Below, one piece after another: positions 44,863 to 54,400 of a DNA stretch of 64,000 bases. The notes under the pieces are model-generated. The model saw only the letters and a list, made by a program, of their open reading frames with translations. It was not told the DNA's origin and did no database searches. The DNA comes from Amylostereum areolatum (lineage: Eukaryota > Basidiomycota > Agaricomycetes > Russulales > Stereaceae): assembly GCA_012932865.1 (NCBI GenBank), contig SAXG01000007.1, positions 496,001 to 560,000 of the forward strand, given 5' to 3'. The position numbers and the translations under genes are program-made. How positions within the stretch are numbered: position 1 is the first letter of the stretch; the number at the start of each line of letters is the position of its first letter.

Positions 44863-44894
44863 ATTGTCCTTCAACCGCGGCTGTTGAAAGGACA
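44853..44894 (+). promoter_or_regulatory. -1 ribosomal frameshift signal between gag and pol
   Basis: The gag frame reads CAG GGT TTT TGA. The heptamer G GGT TTT (44853-44859) fits X XXY YYZ and slippage by -1 enters pol at TTG 44859. Five bases later TGTCCTTCAAC (44865-44875) pairs with GTTGAAAGGACA (44883-44894) around a 7-base loop, with one bulged A. Spacing and stem fit known -1 sites; GGGTTTA of the yeast L-A virus is a close relative of this heptamer. Confidence 0.75.
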
Positions 44895-47800
44895 CAGACA
44901 ATGAACTTTTCAAGTCGATCTTCTGTACAGGATACAGAAGATGACGTAAATAGAACAGTGTATATAAGGTCATACCAAGACGGAGCAACACACGCTCCAT
45001 CAATTCATATACCTGTTATGTTTCATGGAAAGTTCCGTAAAGCCGCAGCAAAAGCGCTATTGGACAGCGGAGCAAGCAGCACTCTGATCCATCCAGATTT
45101 TGTACGAAAACACAAGATGAATCTGATCCAGCTTAAGAAACCGATACCGATATACAACGTCGACGGATCTCGAAACACTCTGGGAGAGATCAAACAGAAG
45201 GTATACCTTCCAATGACGATGGAAGGAATCAACGGAGAAATTCACCGCGAAAGCCTAGGACTATTCGTCACAGCCCTAGGAGGAGACGAAGTAATCTTAG
45301 GAACCCCTTGGCTTAAAAAACACAACCCTAGCATCGATTGGAGAAAGAGACAGATTACACTACAGACATGTCCAGGTACGTGCTCCACCACGAGTAAAAC
45401 AATGATCGTCCAAGGAAAAGACGAACCCTTCCTACCATCATTCGAAGAACAGAAGATCAACCATCACGCAACGATAGAAGAACAAGAAGACCCCGAATTC
45501 AACTCCGATCTCGCCGATATCAGGATAGTCAGAACGTTCCATGGAAAGACTGACGTAGAAACAATGCCGATTGCAGAAGAAACAAACGAACCCGGTATTT
45601 GGATAACAGCAAGAGCAACCAAGGCACAAGAACTCGCAGAAAGAGCGGCCATAGGAGAGAAGAAGAAGACACTCGATGAGATGATTCCGTCTAGTTACAA
45701 ACAGTATCAGAAGGTATTCGAAAAGAAAGCGTCGGAACGCTTTCCAATCAGCAGACCTTGGGATCACGCGATAGACCTGACTGAAGGATGGAAACCTCGG
45801 AATTGTAAAGTGTACCCAATGACGGTACCGGAACGGAAGGAACTGGACACATTCATAGATGAACATCTACGAAAAGGGTACATCCGAGAATCAAAATCAG
45901 AGATATCATCACCCTTCTTCTTTATCAAGAAGAAAGATGGATCTCTTCGACCAGTACAGGACTATCGCTATCTTAACTCGATCACGGTCAAAAATGAATA
46001 CCCGATACCACTCATCTCAGATCTCATCGACAAATTAAAAGGCGCTAAGATCTTCTCAAAGCTCGATCTCCGATGGGGATACAACAATGTTCGGATCAAA
46101 GAAGGAGATCAATGGAAAGCTGCGTTCAAAACAAACAGAGGCCTTTTCGAACCAATGGTAATGTTCTTCGGACTAACCAACTCACCCGCAACATTCCAAG
46201 CAATGATGAACGCACTGTTCAAAGAATTAATAGACACCGGAAAAGTGGTGGTCTATATGGATGACATACTGATATTTACAGAAACACTCGACGAACATAG
46301 GAAACTGATGAAAGAAGCCCTCCAACTTCTAGAACGGAACGATCTATTCCTGAAACCAGAGAAGTGCTTCTTCGAACGACCATCGATCGAATACCTAGGC
46401 GTGATAATCACGCACAACAAGGTACAGATGGACCCGGTCAAAGTCCAAGGGCTAGCAGAATGGCCCACACCGAGGAAAGTAAAAGAAGTCCAATCATTCC
46501 TCGGATTTGGAAATTTCTATCGACGCTTCATCAAAGACTATTCTAAGATCGCCAGACCCCTATTCCAGCTCACAAAGAAAGACCACGAATGGAACTGGAC
46601 GACCGAATGTGAACGTACCTTCGAAAGACTAAAACGAGAATTCACGTCGTCCCCAATCTTAATCATGCCCGATGAAAACAAACCATTCCGCATAGAGAGT
46701 GACGCCTCCGATTTCGCGTACGGAGCTATACTATCGCAGCCAGATGAGATCGAAAGATGGCATCCGGTCGCGTACCTATCCAAATCACTGTCACCCGCGG
46801 AACAAAATTACGAGATATACGACAAAGAACTCTTAGGAGTAGTGAAAGCCTTAGAACACTGGCGACACTATCTAGAAGGAGCGAACCACAAAGTCGAAAT
46901 CTGGACAGATCATAAAAATCTAGAATATTTCACAACAGCGCAGAAACTCAATCGGCGGCAAGCACGATGGAGCTTATATCTGTCCCGTTTCGACTACACC
47001 TTGGTGCACAAACCAGGAAGTACAAACAAGGCAGATGGACTTTCTAGAAGACCAGATCATAAGGAAGACATTCCAGACAACGACGACCGCATCCTGCTTC
47101 ACCCTTCGGTTTTCAGGGCTAGAGCCACCGGAAGAGGAACAGTCGAAGCAGTCGGAGACAAAGAACTTCTCAAAGAACTAAGAAACTTCTCACACCTAGA
47201 TGATGAAGTTTGGACAGCGTTAGATACGATCAAAAGATCGGGACCACGCACCCTCGCAAAAGGAATCGAAGATTGGAACTTCGAGAACGATCTGATCATC
47301 AGAAAAGGAAAGATCTATGTGCCACAGAATCTCGAACTTCGACGCATGATCCTAAAATCGCATCATGATCTGGAAACGATTGGACATCCAGGCGAAATGA
47401 AAACTCTGGAGCTGGTACAAAGAAACTTTTGGTGGCCAAAGATGATTTCCTTCGTAAAAGGTTATGTTCAAGGATGTCCCGTATGCCAGTCAACAAAAAA
47501 TGTCACGCATCCGGCAAAACATCCATTACAACCCACGGAAATACCAGAACGACCATGGGAAACAATAACATCAGATTTTATTACAGACCTTCCGATCTCC
47601 AACGGATTCGATTCGATCAACGTAGTCGTCGACAGGTTCACCAAAACCGCAGTATTCACGCCGTGCCTAAAGACGATCAACGCAGAAGAAACAGCTGATC
47701 TTCTAATCGACAATGTTTACAGACGATTTGGACTATGGAAAAGAATGATATCGGACAGAGGCCCTCAATTCGCATCCAAAGTATTCCAATCCATCTGCGA

Positions 47801-48263
47801 AAGCCTCGGAGTTATCTCGTCGCTCAGTACAGCGTATCATCCCCAAACGGATGGCGAAACAGAAAGAGTGAATCAAGAATTAGAACAATATCTTCGAGCA
47901 TTCTGCAACGGAGATCGAACGAATTGGGCAAGACTTCTACCAAAAGCAGAATTTGCACACAATATAAGACAACATTCAGCTACGAAAACTTCCCCATTTG
48001 AACTCCTACACGGGTATCAACCAGTTTTTAACCCGGCAATACCAACCGATCCGCGAATACCGACAGCCGAAGAAAGAATAAAGAACTTTAAGGACGCATG
48101 GGACAACGCAGAAGCGAGTCTGGAAATAGCTGCCAAATTAATGAAAATGCAGCACGATCAAACGACCACACTGCGAGACCAACTCAAACAGGGTGACCAA
48201 GTATGGTTAGATGGGAAAAATCTTAACACGGTATACCCGAAAACTAAACTAGCACCAAAATGA
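44859..48263 (+). CDS. Pol polyprotein of element 1 (protease, RT, RNase H, integrase), ends at a premature stop
   Basis: About 1134 codons in the -1 frame relative to gag; the first in-frame ATG is 44901, but the frame joins gag at the slippery site. Aspartic protease: KALLDSGASSTLIHPDFV. RT: FINGER/palm blocks SPFFFIKKKDGSLRPVQDYR, FGLTNSPATFQAMMN and VVVYMDDILIFTE with the catalytic DD. RNase H: RIESDASDFAYGAIL, YDKELLGVVKALEHWRHYLE and EIWTDHKNLEYF. Integrase: the zinc module, HHDLETIGHPG through GCPVCQSTK, then the DDE residues in SDFITDLP, ISDRGPQFASKVF and DGETERVNQELEQYL. The frame ends at TGA 48261, where an Arg before FGPFKIE would be expected, so the C-terminal GPY/F and chromodomain parts are cut off. 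The core enzymes look intact. Confidence 0.92.
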   Translation: MNCPSTAAVERTQTMNFSSRSSVQDTEDDVNRTVYIRSYQDGATHAPSIHIPVMFHGKFRKAAAKALLDSGASSTLIHPDFVRKHKMNLIQLKKPIPIYNVDGSRNTLGEIKQKVYLPMTMEGINGEIHRESLGLFVTALGGDEVILGTPWLKKHNPSIDWRKRQITLQTCPGTCSTTSKTMIVQGKDEPFLPSFEEQKINHHATIEEQEDPEFNSDLADIRIVRTFHGKTDVETMPIAEETNEPGIWITARATKAQELAERAAIGEKKKTLDEMIPSSYKQYQKVFEKKASERFPISRPWDHAIDLTEGWKPRNCKVYPMTVPERKELDTFIDEHLRKGYIRESKSEISSPFFFIKKKDGSLRPVQDYRYLNSITVKNEYPIPLISDLIDKLKGAKIFSKLDLRWGYNNVRIKEGDQWKAAFKTNRGLFEPMVMFFGLTNSPATFQAMMNALFKELIDTGKVVVYMDDILIFTETLDEHRKLMKEALQLLERNDLFLKPEKCFFERPSIEYLGVIITHNKVQMDPVKVQGLAEWPTPRKVKEVQSFLGFGNFYRRFIKDYSKIARPLFQLTKKDHEWNWTTECERTFERLKREFTSSPILIMPDENKPFRIESDASDFAYGAILSQPDEIERWHPVAYLSKSLSPAEQNYEIYDKELLGVVKALEHWRHYLEGANHKVEIWTDHKNLEYFTTAQKLNRRQARWSLYLSRFDYTLVHKPGSTNKADGLSRRPDHKEDIPDNDDRILLHPSVFRARATGRGTVEAVGDKELLKELRNFSHLDDEVWTALDTIKRSGPRTLAKGIEDWNFENDLIIRKGKIYVPQNLELRRMILKSHHDLETIGHPGEMKTLELVQRNFWWPKMISFVKGYVQGCPVCQSTKNVTHPAKHPLQPTEIPERPWETITSDFITDLPISNGFDSINVVVDRFTKTAVFTPCLKTINAEETADLLIDNVYRRFGLWKRMISDRGPQFASKVFQSICESLGVISSLSTAYHPQTDGETERVNQELEQYLRAFCNGDRTNWARLLPKAEFAHNIRQHSATKTSPFELLHGYQPVFNPAIPTDPRIPTAEERIKNFKDAWDNAEASLEIAAKLMKMQHDQTTTLRDQLKQGDQVWLDGKNLNTVYPKTKLAPK

Positions 48264-49121
48264 TTTGGCCCATTCAAAATCGAAAAAGTAATAGGACCAG
48301 TAACCTATCGCTTAGAACTACCGGCGAAATGGAAAATACATCCGGTATTCCACGCGGCACTATTAATTCCGTTCAAGGAAACAGAACAATATGGAGAAGC
48401 TTACGAAAAAACCGCCCCCGGAACTAGTAAACGACGAAGAACTCTATGAACTGGAAACGATAATAGCCTCGAAACTAGACAAACGATATTCCGAACCATT
48501 ACATTATTTCGTAAAATGGAAAGGCTACCCAGATTCCGGTAACACATGGGAACCAGCATCTAATCTCGAAGGATCAAAAGATGTGATCGCAGAGTTCCAC
48601 CGGAATAATCCCAAGGCACCGAAGTTACCACCACAGCCAATCAAAGATACCAACACAGAAACCACTGATCGTGACGAAACTGAAGCAACGCAGCAAGAAA
48701 GAAGGCCACCGAGACGAAAGAAACGCAAGCAAGAACGCTCCCCCTCACTTCCCCCAATCTCGATCCTGCTATCCCCTCCGACCACAGACTCCTCTTCCTC
48801 ACCCTCGCCCGGACCGTCCGGATATCAGTTACGGTCCAGGAACACTGATGTTCCACCCCCACCTCCGACGTACCGACGCTACCGACCGCGCTCACAGACA
48901 GCTTCTGGGATTCCTCACGCGACGCAAGAGCCTGACGCACGAAGCCGCCCAACAGCCACTGAGCAGTGGCTGTATTGGGAGGACGCAATGCTCCGCACTC
49001 AGCGAGAACCCCCTCGCGCTTCAATCACTCCTGGCGCGTCGACGACCTCTTCTGGAAGGAAGAAGATTGGGACTTGCAGGAAGCGGAAGAGTCGAAGAAT
49101 CACTGGCCGGAACCCTGGTAA
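48264..49121 (+). pseudogene. Displaced 3' end of pol: GPY/F region, chromodomain and acidic tail
   Basis: After the stop at 48261 the same frame continues with [20 protein letters not shown] and [16 protein letters not shown], the GPY/F module that follows integrase. At an A run near 48403-48408 the frame shifts, and from there frame 1 encodes a chromodomain: ELETIIASKL, HYFVKWKGYPDSGNTWEPAS, NLEGSKDVIAEFHRNN. A basic, Pro/Ser-rich linker follows. Near a C run at about 49013 a further frame change leads to WRVDDLFWKEEDWDLQEAEE ending in a TAA at 49119-49121; this last join is less certain. The breaks are one nonsense change (CGA to TGA is the simplest explanation) and one or two single-base indels in homopolymers. 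This copy is unlikely to make a full-length integrase. Confidence 0.75.
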
Positions 49122-49355
49122 GCGTACGGACGAACTCTCACCCATCATACGCACTCGGACTATTTCTCCCGTCATCCCGCCTTTACGATTTCTCCTTACG
49201 ATACTCCTCGGACTGATCACGGACTGCGCCCTCATTCGCACGCATATTTTCCTCGGACTTCTCTACTATACCGGTTTCTATCGCTATGAGGAAGGCGAAA
49301 CGCTTGATACTCTCTCCGCGACGCACCGGACGCGTCGCCTGCTTACGACTCAGTT

Positions 49356-49889
49356 TTGATTATGTACGAATCCTCGCTTACGATTGACGGCAATGATTAC
49401 ATCATTGCCCCTCTAAATCGCAAGCATAAAAGGAAAACCACAAGACGACAACATGCTCAGACATCGTCTAACAAACCCACTCGCACCACCCAAACCAACC
49501 AAACATGTCGTCTACTCTCGCCTCCTCTTCGCGCAACCTCTCCACCACCGACTAGCACCCCTCCTACCACTCCTCCTCCTTCGCCCGTCCTCTCGCGCAC
49601 TCCCACGCCCGACCCACAAGACGAGGAACTCCTTCGTCATCTCAAACGAGTCACAGAACTCCTAAACCGTCCGGACGTCGCTCGCGCCATGAAGAGGCCG
49701 AGAAGCCCAGACGAAGAAGCCATGCAGGAGTCGAAGGGAAGATGCGGCATCAAGGGACTCTTCCGAAAACGCGGGCCTCGGTTCAAGAGCCCGGATCACG
49801 CGACGACGGCGAGGATAGGACATCGGCTAGGGGCTACTACGATAGATGAGGAGGACCTGAAAGTAGTAGAGGCGTTGTTAAAGCGATAG
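49356..49889 (+). CDS. Extra reading frame between pol and the 3' LTR, unrecognised
   Basis: A 177-codon plus-strand frame. It begins MYESSLTIDGNDYIIAPLNR if the ATG at 49362 is used, passes through a Thr/Pro-rich stretch, and then has an ordered, charged end: DEELLRHLKRVTELLNRPDV, GIKGLFRKRGPRFKSPDHAT, then EEDLKVVEALLKR and a stop. The upstream segment in the same frame (about 49122-49355) also reads like protein but has stops. I do not recognise it. It is not a standard part of Ty3/gypsy pol. It could be an accessory protein or the eroded remainder of one. Confidence 0.45.
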   Translation: MIMYESSLTIDGNDYIIAPLNRKHKRKTTRRQHAQTSSNKPTRTTQTNQTCRLLSPPLRATSPPPTSTPPTTPPPSPVLSRTPTPDPQDEELLRHLKRVTELLNRPDVARAMKRPRSPDEEAMQESKGRCGIKGLFRKRGPRFKSPDHATTARIGHRLGATTIDEEDLKVVEALLKR

Positions 49890-49923
49890 AATAGAATTCT
49901 ATCGCTGAGGTCCGAACAAAAGA

Positions 49924-49930
49924 TATAAAA
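49924..49930 (+). promoter_or_regulatory. Internal TATA box upstream of the small membrane-protein frame
   Basis: TATAAAA within AGATATAAAAGAG, 43 bases upstream of the ATG at 49967. Spacing would place a transcript start at about 49955, just ahead of the ATG. Confidence 0.5.
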
Positions 49931-49966
49931 GAGCGAACATCAGAAAGCGATAGACCCAGAAGCACA

Positions 49967-50407
49967 ATGCAATCAACACAATCACCAGATCTCGCGATTT
50001 TCGATACGCCCACCCCACGCTGGCTCATCCCCATCATCAGCATCATCGTAGGACTCACGATCCTCACCTTCGTCGCATCGACTATATTCCTTCTCCAATG
50101 GCGAAGAACGAACGATCGACAACACGTTCAAGACATCCCTCTAGAACCTCTTCGATTCAGGAATCTACAGGACGTAGATTCTAGAGAGGGGGATAGTGTT
50201 ACAACTTGTCCAAGGTACTCCAGTTTCCATTTCCTTACTAGGAAGGACGTTGCTAAACGACGGGTTACGACGGTGCCCCAGTTCGTAACCGTCTCAACCA
50301 CACAACGACGACAGTGCCACAGATCGTCACCGTCTCAACAGCAGTGCCACAGATCGTCACCGTCTCAACGGCATAGCCCCGACGGTGCCACAGTCTCGTT
50401 CCCGTAG
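49967..50407 (+). CDS. Small single-pass membrane protein frame (env-like position)
   Basis: The ATG at 49967 opens 146 codons, the last 70 of which run into the 3' LTR. The N-terminal part is short and polar (MQSTQSPDLAIFDTPTPRW). It is followed by one strong membrane segment, LIPIISIIVGLTILTFVAST then IFLLQW, and a basic edge, RRTNDRQ, suggesting the short N-terminus faces outside. The frame lies between pol and the polypurine tract, where retroviral-like elements carry env or accessory genes. It has its own TATA box. I see no fusion peptide, glycosylation-rich ectodomain or cleavage site, so calling it an envelope is not justified. The LTR-encoded tail is probably fortuitous. Confidence 0.5.
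   Translation: MQSTQSPDLAIFDTPTPRWLIPIISIIVGLTILTFVASTIFLLQWRRTNDRQHVQDIPLEPLRFRNLQDVDSREGDSVTTCPRYSSFHFLTRKDVAKRRVTTVPQFVTVSTTQRRQCHRSSPSQQQCHRSSPSQRHSPDGATVSFP
50183..50196 (+). other. Polypurine tract of element 1
   Basis: AGAGAGGGGGATAG lies directly before the 3' LTR start (TGTTAC at 50197), the position from which plus-strand DNA is primed. Confidence 0.7.
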
Positions 50408-50736
50408 ATACTCGATACGACCGTTGCTCGATGTACATATATTTACTCGACCTCCTTTCTTATAAAAGGAGGCCCATCGAACGAGCCATTCCCCAGCTCG
50501 TTCTCTTTGTAAATACAGGACTGTTCTAATAAGAACCTCCTCCTCTAAACGCTAAAGAGAATCCCAAGCAAACTAAGTTGATAAGCTCGCCTAAGTCTTC
50601 CGTGAAGACTTACTGCTTCGCTTATCGACCTTCACCTTCGTATAACCGAGACGTCTGGATCACCTGATCCCACCTCTCACGCGTAAGAGTACTGTAGCCT
50701 GAGCCGCTTGTCACGTGATAAGGACCGTCCTTAACA
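50197..50736 (+). repeat. 3' LTR of element 1
   Basis: 540 bp and identical to the 5' LTR at every position I compared except 50656. The host sequence TTGAT follows. Confidence 0.95.
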
Positions 50737-51414
50737 TTGATGGTGCTTACAAGTGGCTAGACCAGCCCGTCGAACGCGAAGATGAGGTCGTCGAGGAATC
50801 AGATGATGATGATGACTTTATGATGTCATCGGATCCTCCGATTCCCGAATCAGATGATGTAGATGAACTCGAGGAGGATGATGCGTGGTACGTCGTTTGT
50901 GCCTGTAGTAGTATCACTGGTTTTGATTGAGCTTCTTTGTTTAGACCTCGGTGGGTTCACCGCTGCGGTGGTTGCAGTATTAGAGTGTCAGGTGACCCAT
51001 TTCCATAAAATACTATAAACCCAATTGAAATCTATTTTCATTGTTAAAATTCCAGCTGAAAAATAAGCTTGAAGTGTCCTTTTGATATGAATTTGAGTAG
51101 CCTTGGGGAACTGAGTTATAGGTTGTGTATGCTGGGAGAGTAACTTAGACACACTTGACCAGAACTGTCATTAGTTTACAGAGGCCTTCAGTTTAGCTTG
51201 GATATGCTGGGACTCAAACTTGGGACAGCCTTTACAACAACCTTGGGTAGTTATGATGCTCTTTGAATGTACTGTGATAGATGCTTAGTGGGTACTTGGG
51301 GAGCTTGCCCAGGACAGTAGTGACTGGGGTCAGTAAGTGGCCCGGCTTGACCAAGACACATGTAGCTGGAGACTTGAGGACTTGAGTAGCTTGCCCAAGG
51401 ACCCCAAGTAGGTG
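50737..51414. other. Flank of element 1: short acidic open frame, then an AT-richer unidentified block
   Basis: 50737-50890 is open on the plus strand with an acidic run (EESDDDDDFMMSSDPPIPES) and a possible splice donor near 50888; it looks like part of a host or transposon gene cut by element 1. From about 50940 to 51414 the sequence is visibly richer in A and T than its surroundings, non-coding, and has loosely repeated phrases such as GAGCTTGCCCAGGAC and GTAGCTTGCCCAAGGAC. It abuts the truncated end of element 2. Confidence 0.45.
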
Positions 51415-54400
51415 TCAAGTACTGGGAGTTTTCCTGATGTTTACGGATGGGTACATCTTGGGGAGGAAGCCGTAGAGGACTTCAAAGGGAGCCTTTCCAG
51501 TCGCTGCATGGGTGCGAGAGTTGTGAGAAAACTCGGAGAAGGGCAACCACTTCACCCAGTCATCTTGACGGTAGTTGCAGAATACTCGCAGAAACTGCTC
51601 GAGGTTCTGGTTCTCGCGTTCGGTTTGGCCGTCTATCTGTGGGTGATACGCTGTGCTGAGGGCGGACTTGATCCCGAGCTTCTCGTTGAGTGTACGCATC
51701 ACCTGTCCAGCAAATTGGGGTCCACGATCCGAGATGATCTTGTCTGCTAAGCCGTAGTGTCGGTATACCTTATCGAAGAGAATGTCGGCCGTGCCATCGC
51801 TGGTGATCTTCGTTGTACATGGGGTGGTAACCACCATCTTGGTGAGGCGATTGACCACGACATTGACGGCGTTATAGCCTTCGCAGTCAGGGAGTTCGAC
51901 GATGAAGTCGGTGGAGATGACGCCAAATGGTCGATCGGGTACTTCGTTTGGGATCATGTCGACGTGGGGTCGGCTGCTCTGTGTCTTCGTCGACTGGCAG
52001 GTTGCGCATCCTGCTACAAAGTCGCGGACAAAGACAGACATGCCAGGCCACCAATATTCACGACTCACAAGCTCGTAAGTCTTGAAGCGACCGGGGTGTC
52101 CAGCCAGGGGCGATTCATGGTACATTTTGACAATGTCGCGTCGCAACTCGTCATCTGCAGGGACATATACCTTTCCTCTAAACAGGACCAGGCCTTCTTC
52201 GTAGTTCCACTCTTGAAGGTTCTTGACGAGTGTACGTGGTCCGTTTTGTAAGATGGCATCCAGGGCTTGAACGACCTCGATGTCCTTGGTTTTGCAGTCG
52301 CGGATACGTCGTCGGAGTTCGACATCACCGAGGGAGGTTACTGCTCCTGGCCTTGTTGCGCGTACTTGGAAGTACTTGGGGTCAAGCAAGACGCGCTCCT
52401 TGTTGTCGTTTTCAACACCATCCTTGTGATCGGGTCGTCGAGACATTGGATCCGGGCGGTGGGAAATTCCTGGTTTATGAACGAGCGAGAAGTCAAATCG
52501 AGTGAGGAATAGAGCCCAACGTGCTTGTCGGAGGCTCAGCTTCTGTGCCGTCTTGAAGTGCTCCAGGTTCTTGTGATCTGTCCAGATTTCAACGGTGTCG
52601 GGGGCGCCTTCGAGGTAGTGGCGCCAGGCTTCAAGCGCACGGATGATCGCAAGCAGCTCCTTGTCGTAGATGTCGTAGTTCCGTTCCGGTTCCAATAGGG
52701 CCTTGGACAGATACGCCACTGGATGCCAGTGACCGTCGTCGCCTTTCTGCGAGAGTATACCTCCAGTAGCAAAGTCCGAGGCATCGACTTCAACGAGGTA
52801 AGGCTTCTTTGGGTCAGGCATGACCAAGACGGGGGAGGAAGTAAACGCAGCTTTCAGTGCGTCAAACGCAGTTTGGCAGTCCGTCGACCAGTCCCATGTG
52901 CAGTCCTTCTTTGTCAGATCAAATAGGGGCCGTGCCACCTTGGAGAAGTCCTTGATGAAACGTCGGTAGAAGTTGCCAAAGCCGAGGAAGGATTGCACAT
53001 CTTTGACCGTTCGTGGTGTCGGCCAGTCCTGAATACCTGCTACCTTGACGGGGTCCATAGCGATCTTGTCGTGCGAGATGATGAGTCCGAGGTATTCGAC
53101 AGAGTCTTGTTCAAAGACGCATTTCTCCGGTTTGAGGAAGAGGTTGTTGTCTTGCAAACGCTGCAGAACCTGCCGCACTATGGCACGGTGTTCGTCCATG
53201 GTGCGAGTGAACACCAAGATGTCGTCCATGTAGATGATGACCTTGCCCGAGTCGATGAGATCCTTGAACAGTTCATTCATCATTGCCTGAAATGTCGCAG
53301 GGGAGTTCATAAGCCCGAAAAACATCACCGTAGGTTCGAAGAGACCGCGATTCGTCTTGAACGCAGCCTTCCACTCGTCGCCTTCCTTGATGCGGACATT
53401 GTTGTAGCCCCAGCGAACATCCATCTTGGAGAAGATCTTTGCACCTTTGAGGCGGTTGACCATTTCAGAGATCAGTGGCAAGGGGTATTCATTCTTGACA
53501 GTGCCCTTGTTTAATTCTCGATAGTCCTGTACGGGACGTAGCTTTCCATCCTTTTTCTTCACAAAGAAGAACGGACTCGCCTGAGGTGACTTCGAAGGGC
53601 AGATATAGCCCTTCTTCAGGTGGTCGTCGAGGAAGGTGTCGAGTTCGATCTGCTCGGAAGGTGAGAGGGGGTAGATCTTGCATGGTTTGGGTTCAAAGCC
53701 GTCTTTCATGTCGATAGCATGGTCCCATGGCCGTCGGTCAGAAAGTCGCTCGGAGGTTTTCTTGTCGAATACAGGCGCAAAGTCGCGGTACGGCGGGGGG
53801 ACTAAGTCTTCAAAGGTTTGCGGGCGTGCGTTCTCTTTTGAATGCTCTGCAAGCTCCTGCGCTTTTGTAAAGCCCGCGCGGATGGGTATTGCATCTGGAT
53901 TAGGACCATCGGTTTCAGGGAGGATTCCGGCGCGGCGTAGTCCATTGATCTCCCAGTCTCGGAATACCATGGGCCGCTCGTCGTCGTCTTCAGTGAAGAG
54001 TCGTGCGGGTAGAGGGGAGCGATGGACCGTGCGGACGCGAACACCTTTGACTCTGCGTGCAGGAATAACATAAGTGGGGACTGGGGTCCAGGACACATAT
54101 GTCGGCTCTGGGAAGGGATCGTCCACGACGAGAGGTGTCCTCGGGGTTTTACCTGCTTCAACCTTACACTGTGATTGGACCGATGATGGTTTCCGTGGCT
54201 TGGTTGCGAGGTTCGTCACAGGAGGTTTGGACAGAGTGCACGAGGGAGGGCAGCGGAGCATGTCAACACGGTCTCGTTGCCAGTCTATGGTGGGATTGTG
54301 CTCGTCGAGCCAGTCTGTTCCAAGGATCATGTCATGATCGCCGATGTCGGTGATGAAGAACTCAGCTTCTTCCTCATGGTACGCCCTTGAATCTTGCGAG

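Larger units (their letters stand above)
42192..50736 (+). mobile_element. Ty3/gypsy LTR retrotransposon (chromovirus type), element 1
   Basis: 8,545 bp with two LTRs of 540 bp (42192-42731 and 50197-50736), each TG...CA. Between them lie a primer-binding site, gag with a zinc knuckle, pol in the order protease, reverse transcriptase, RNase H, integrase, then a displaced GPY/F region and chromodomain, two extra reading frames and a polypurine tract. The order places it in Ty3/gypsy. Chromodomain plus apparent self-priming suggests kinship with the Tf1/sushi group. The LTRs differ at one base, so insertion was recent, yet pol is interrupted near its 3' end. No 5-bp target duplication is present: GGGGG precedes and TTGAT follows. 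Confidence 0.95.

Noticed and set aside
49967..50407. Calling the membrane-protein frame a retroviral envelope
   Set aside because: No ectodomain of useful size, fusion peptide or cleavage site; only position and one helix support it.
42192..50736. Repeat-induced point mutation as the cause of pol breaks
   Set aside because: Only one clear C-to-T type change is visible and the LTRs differ by a transversion; no widespread transition bias.
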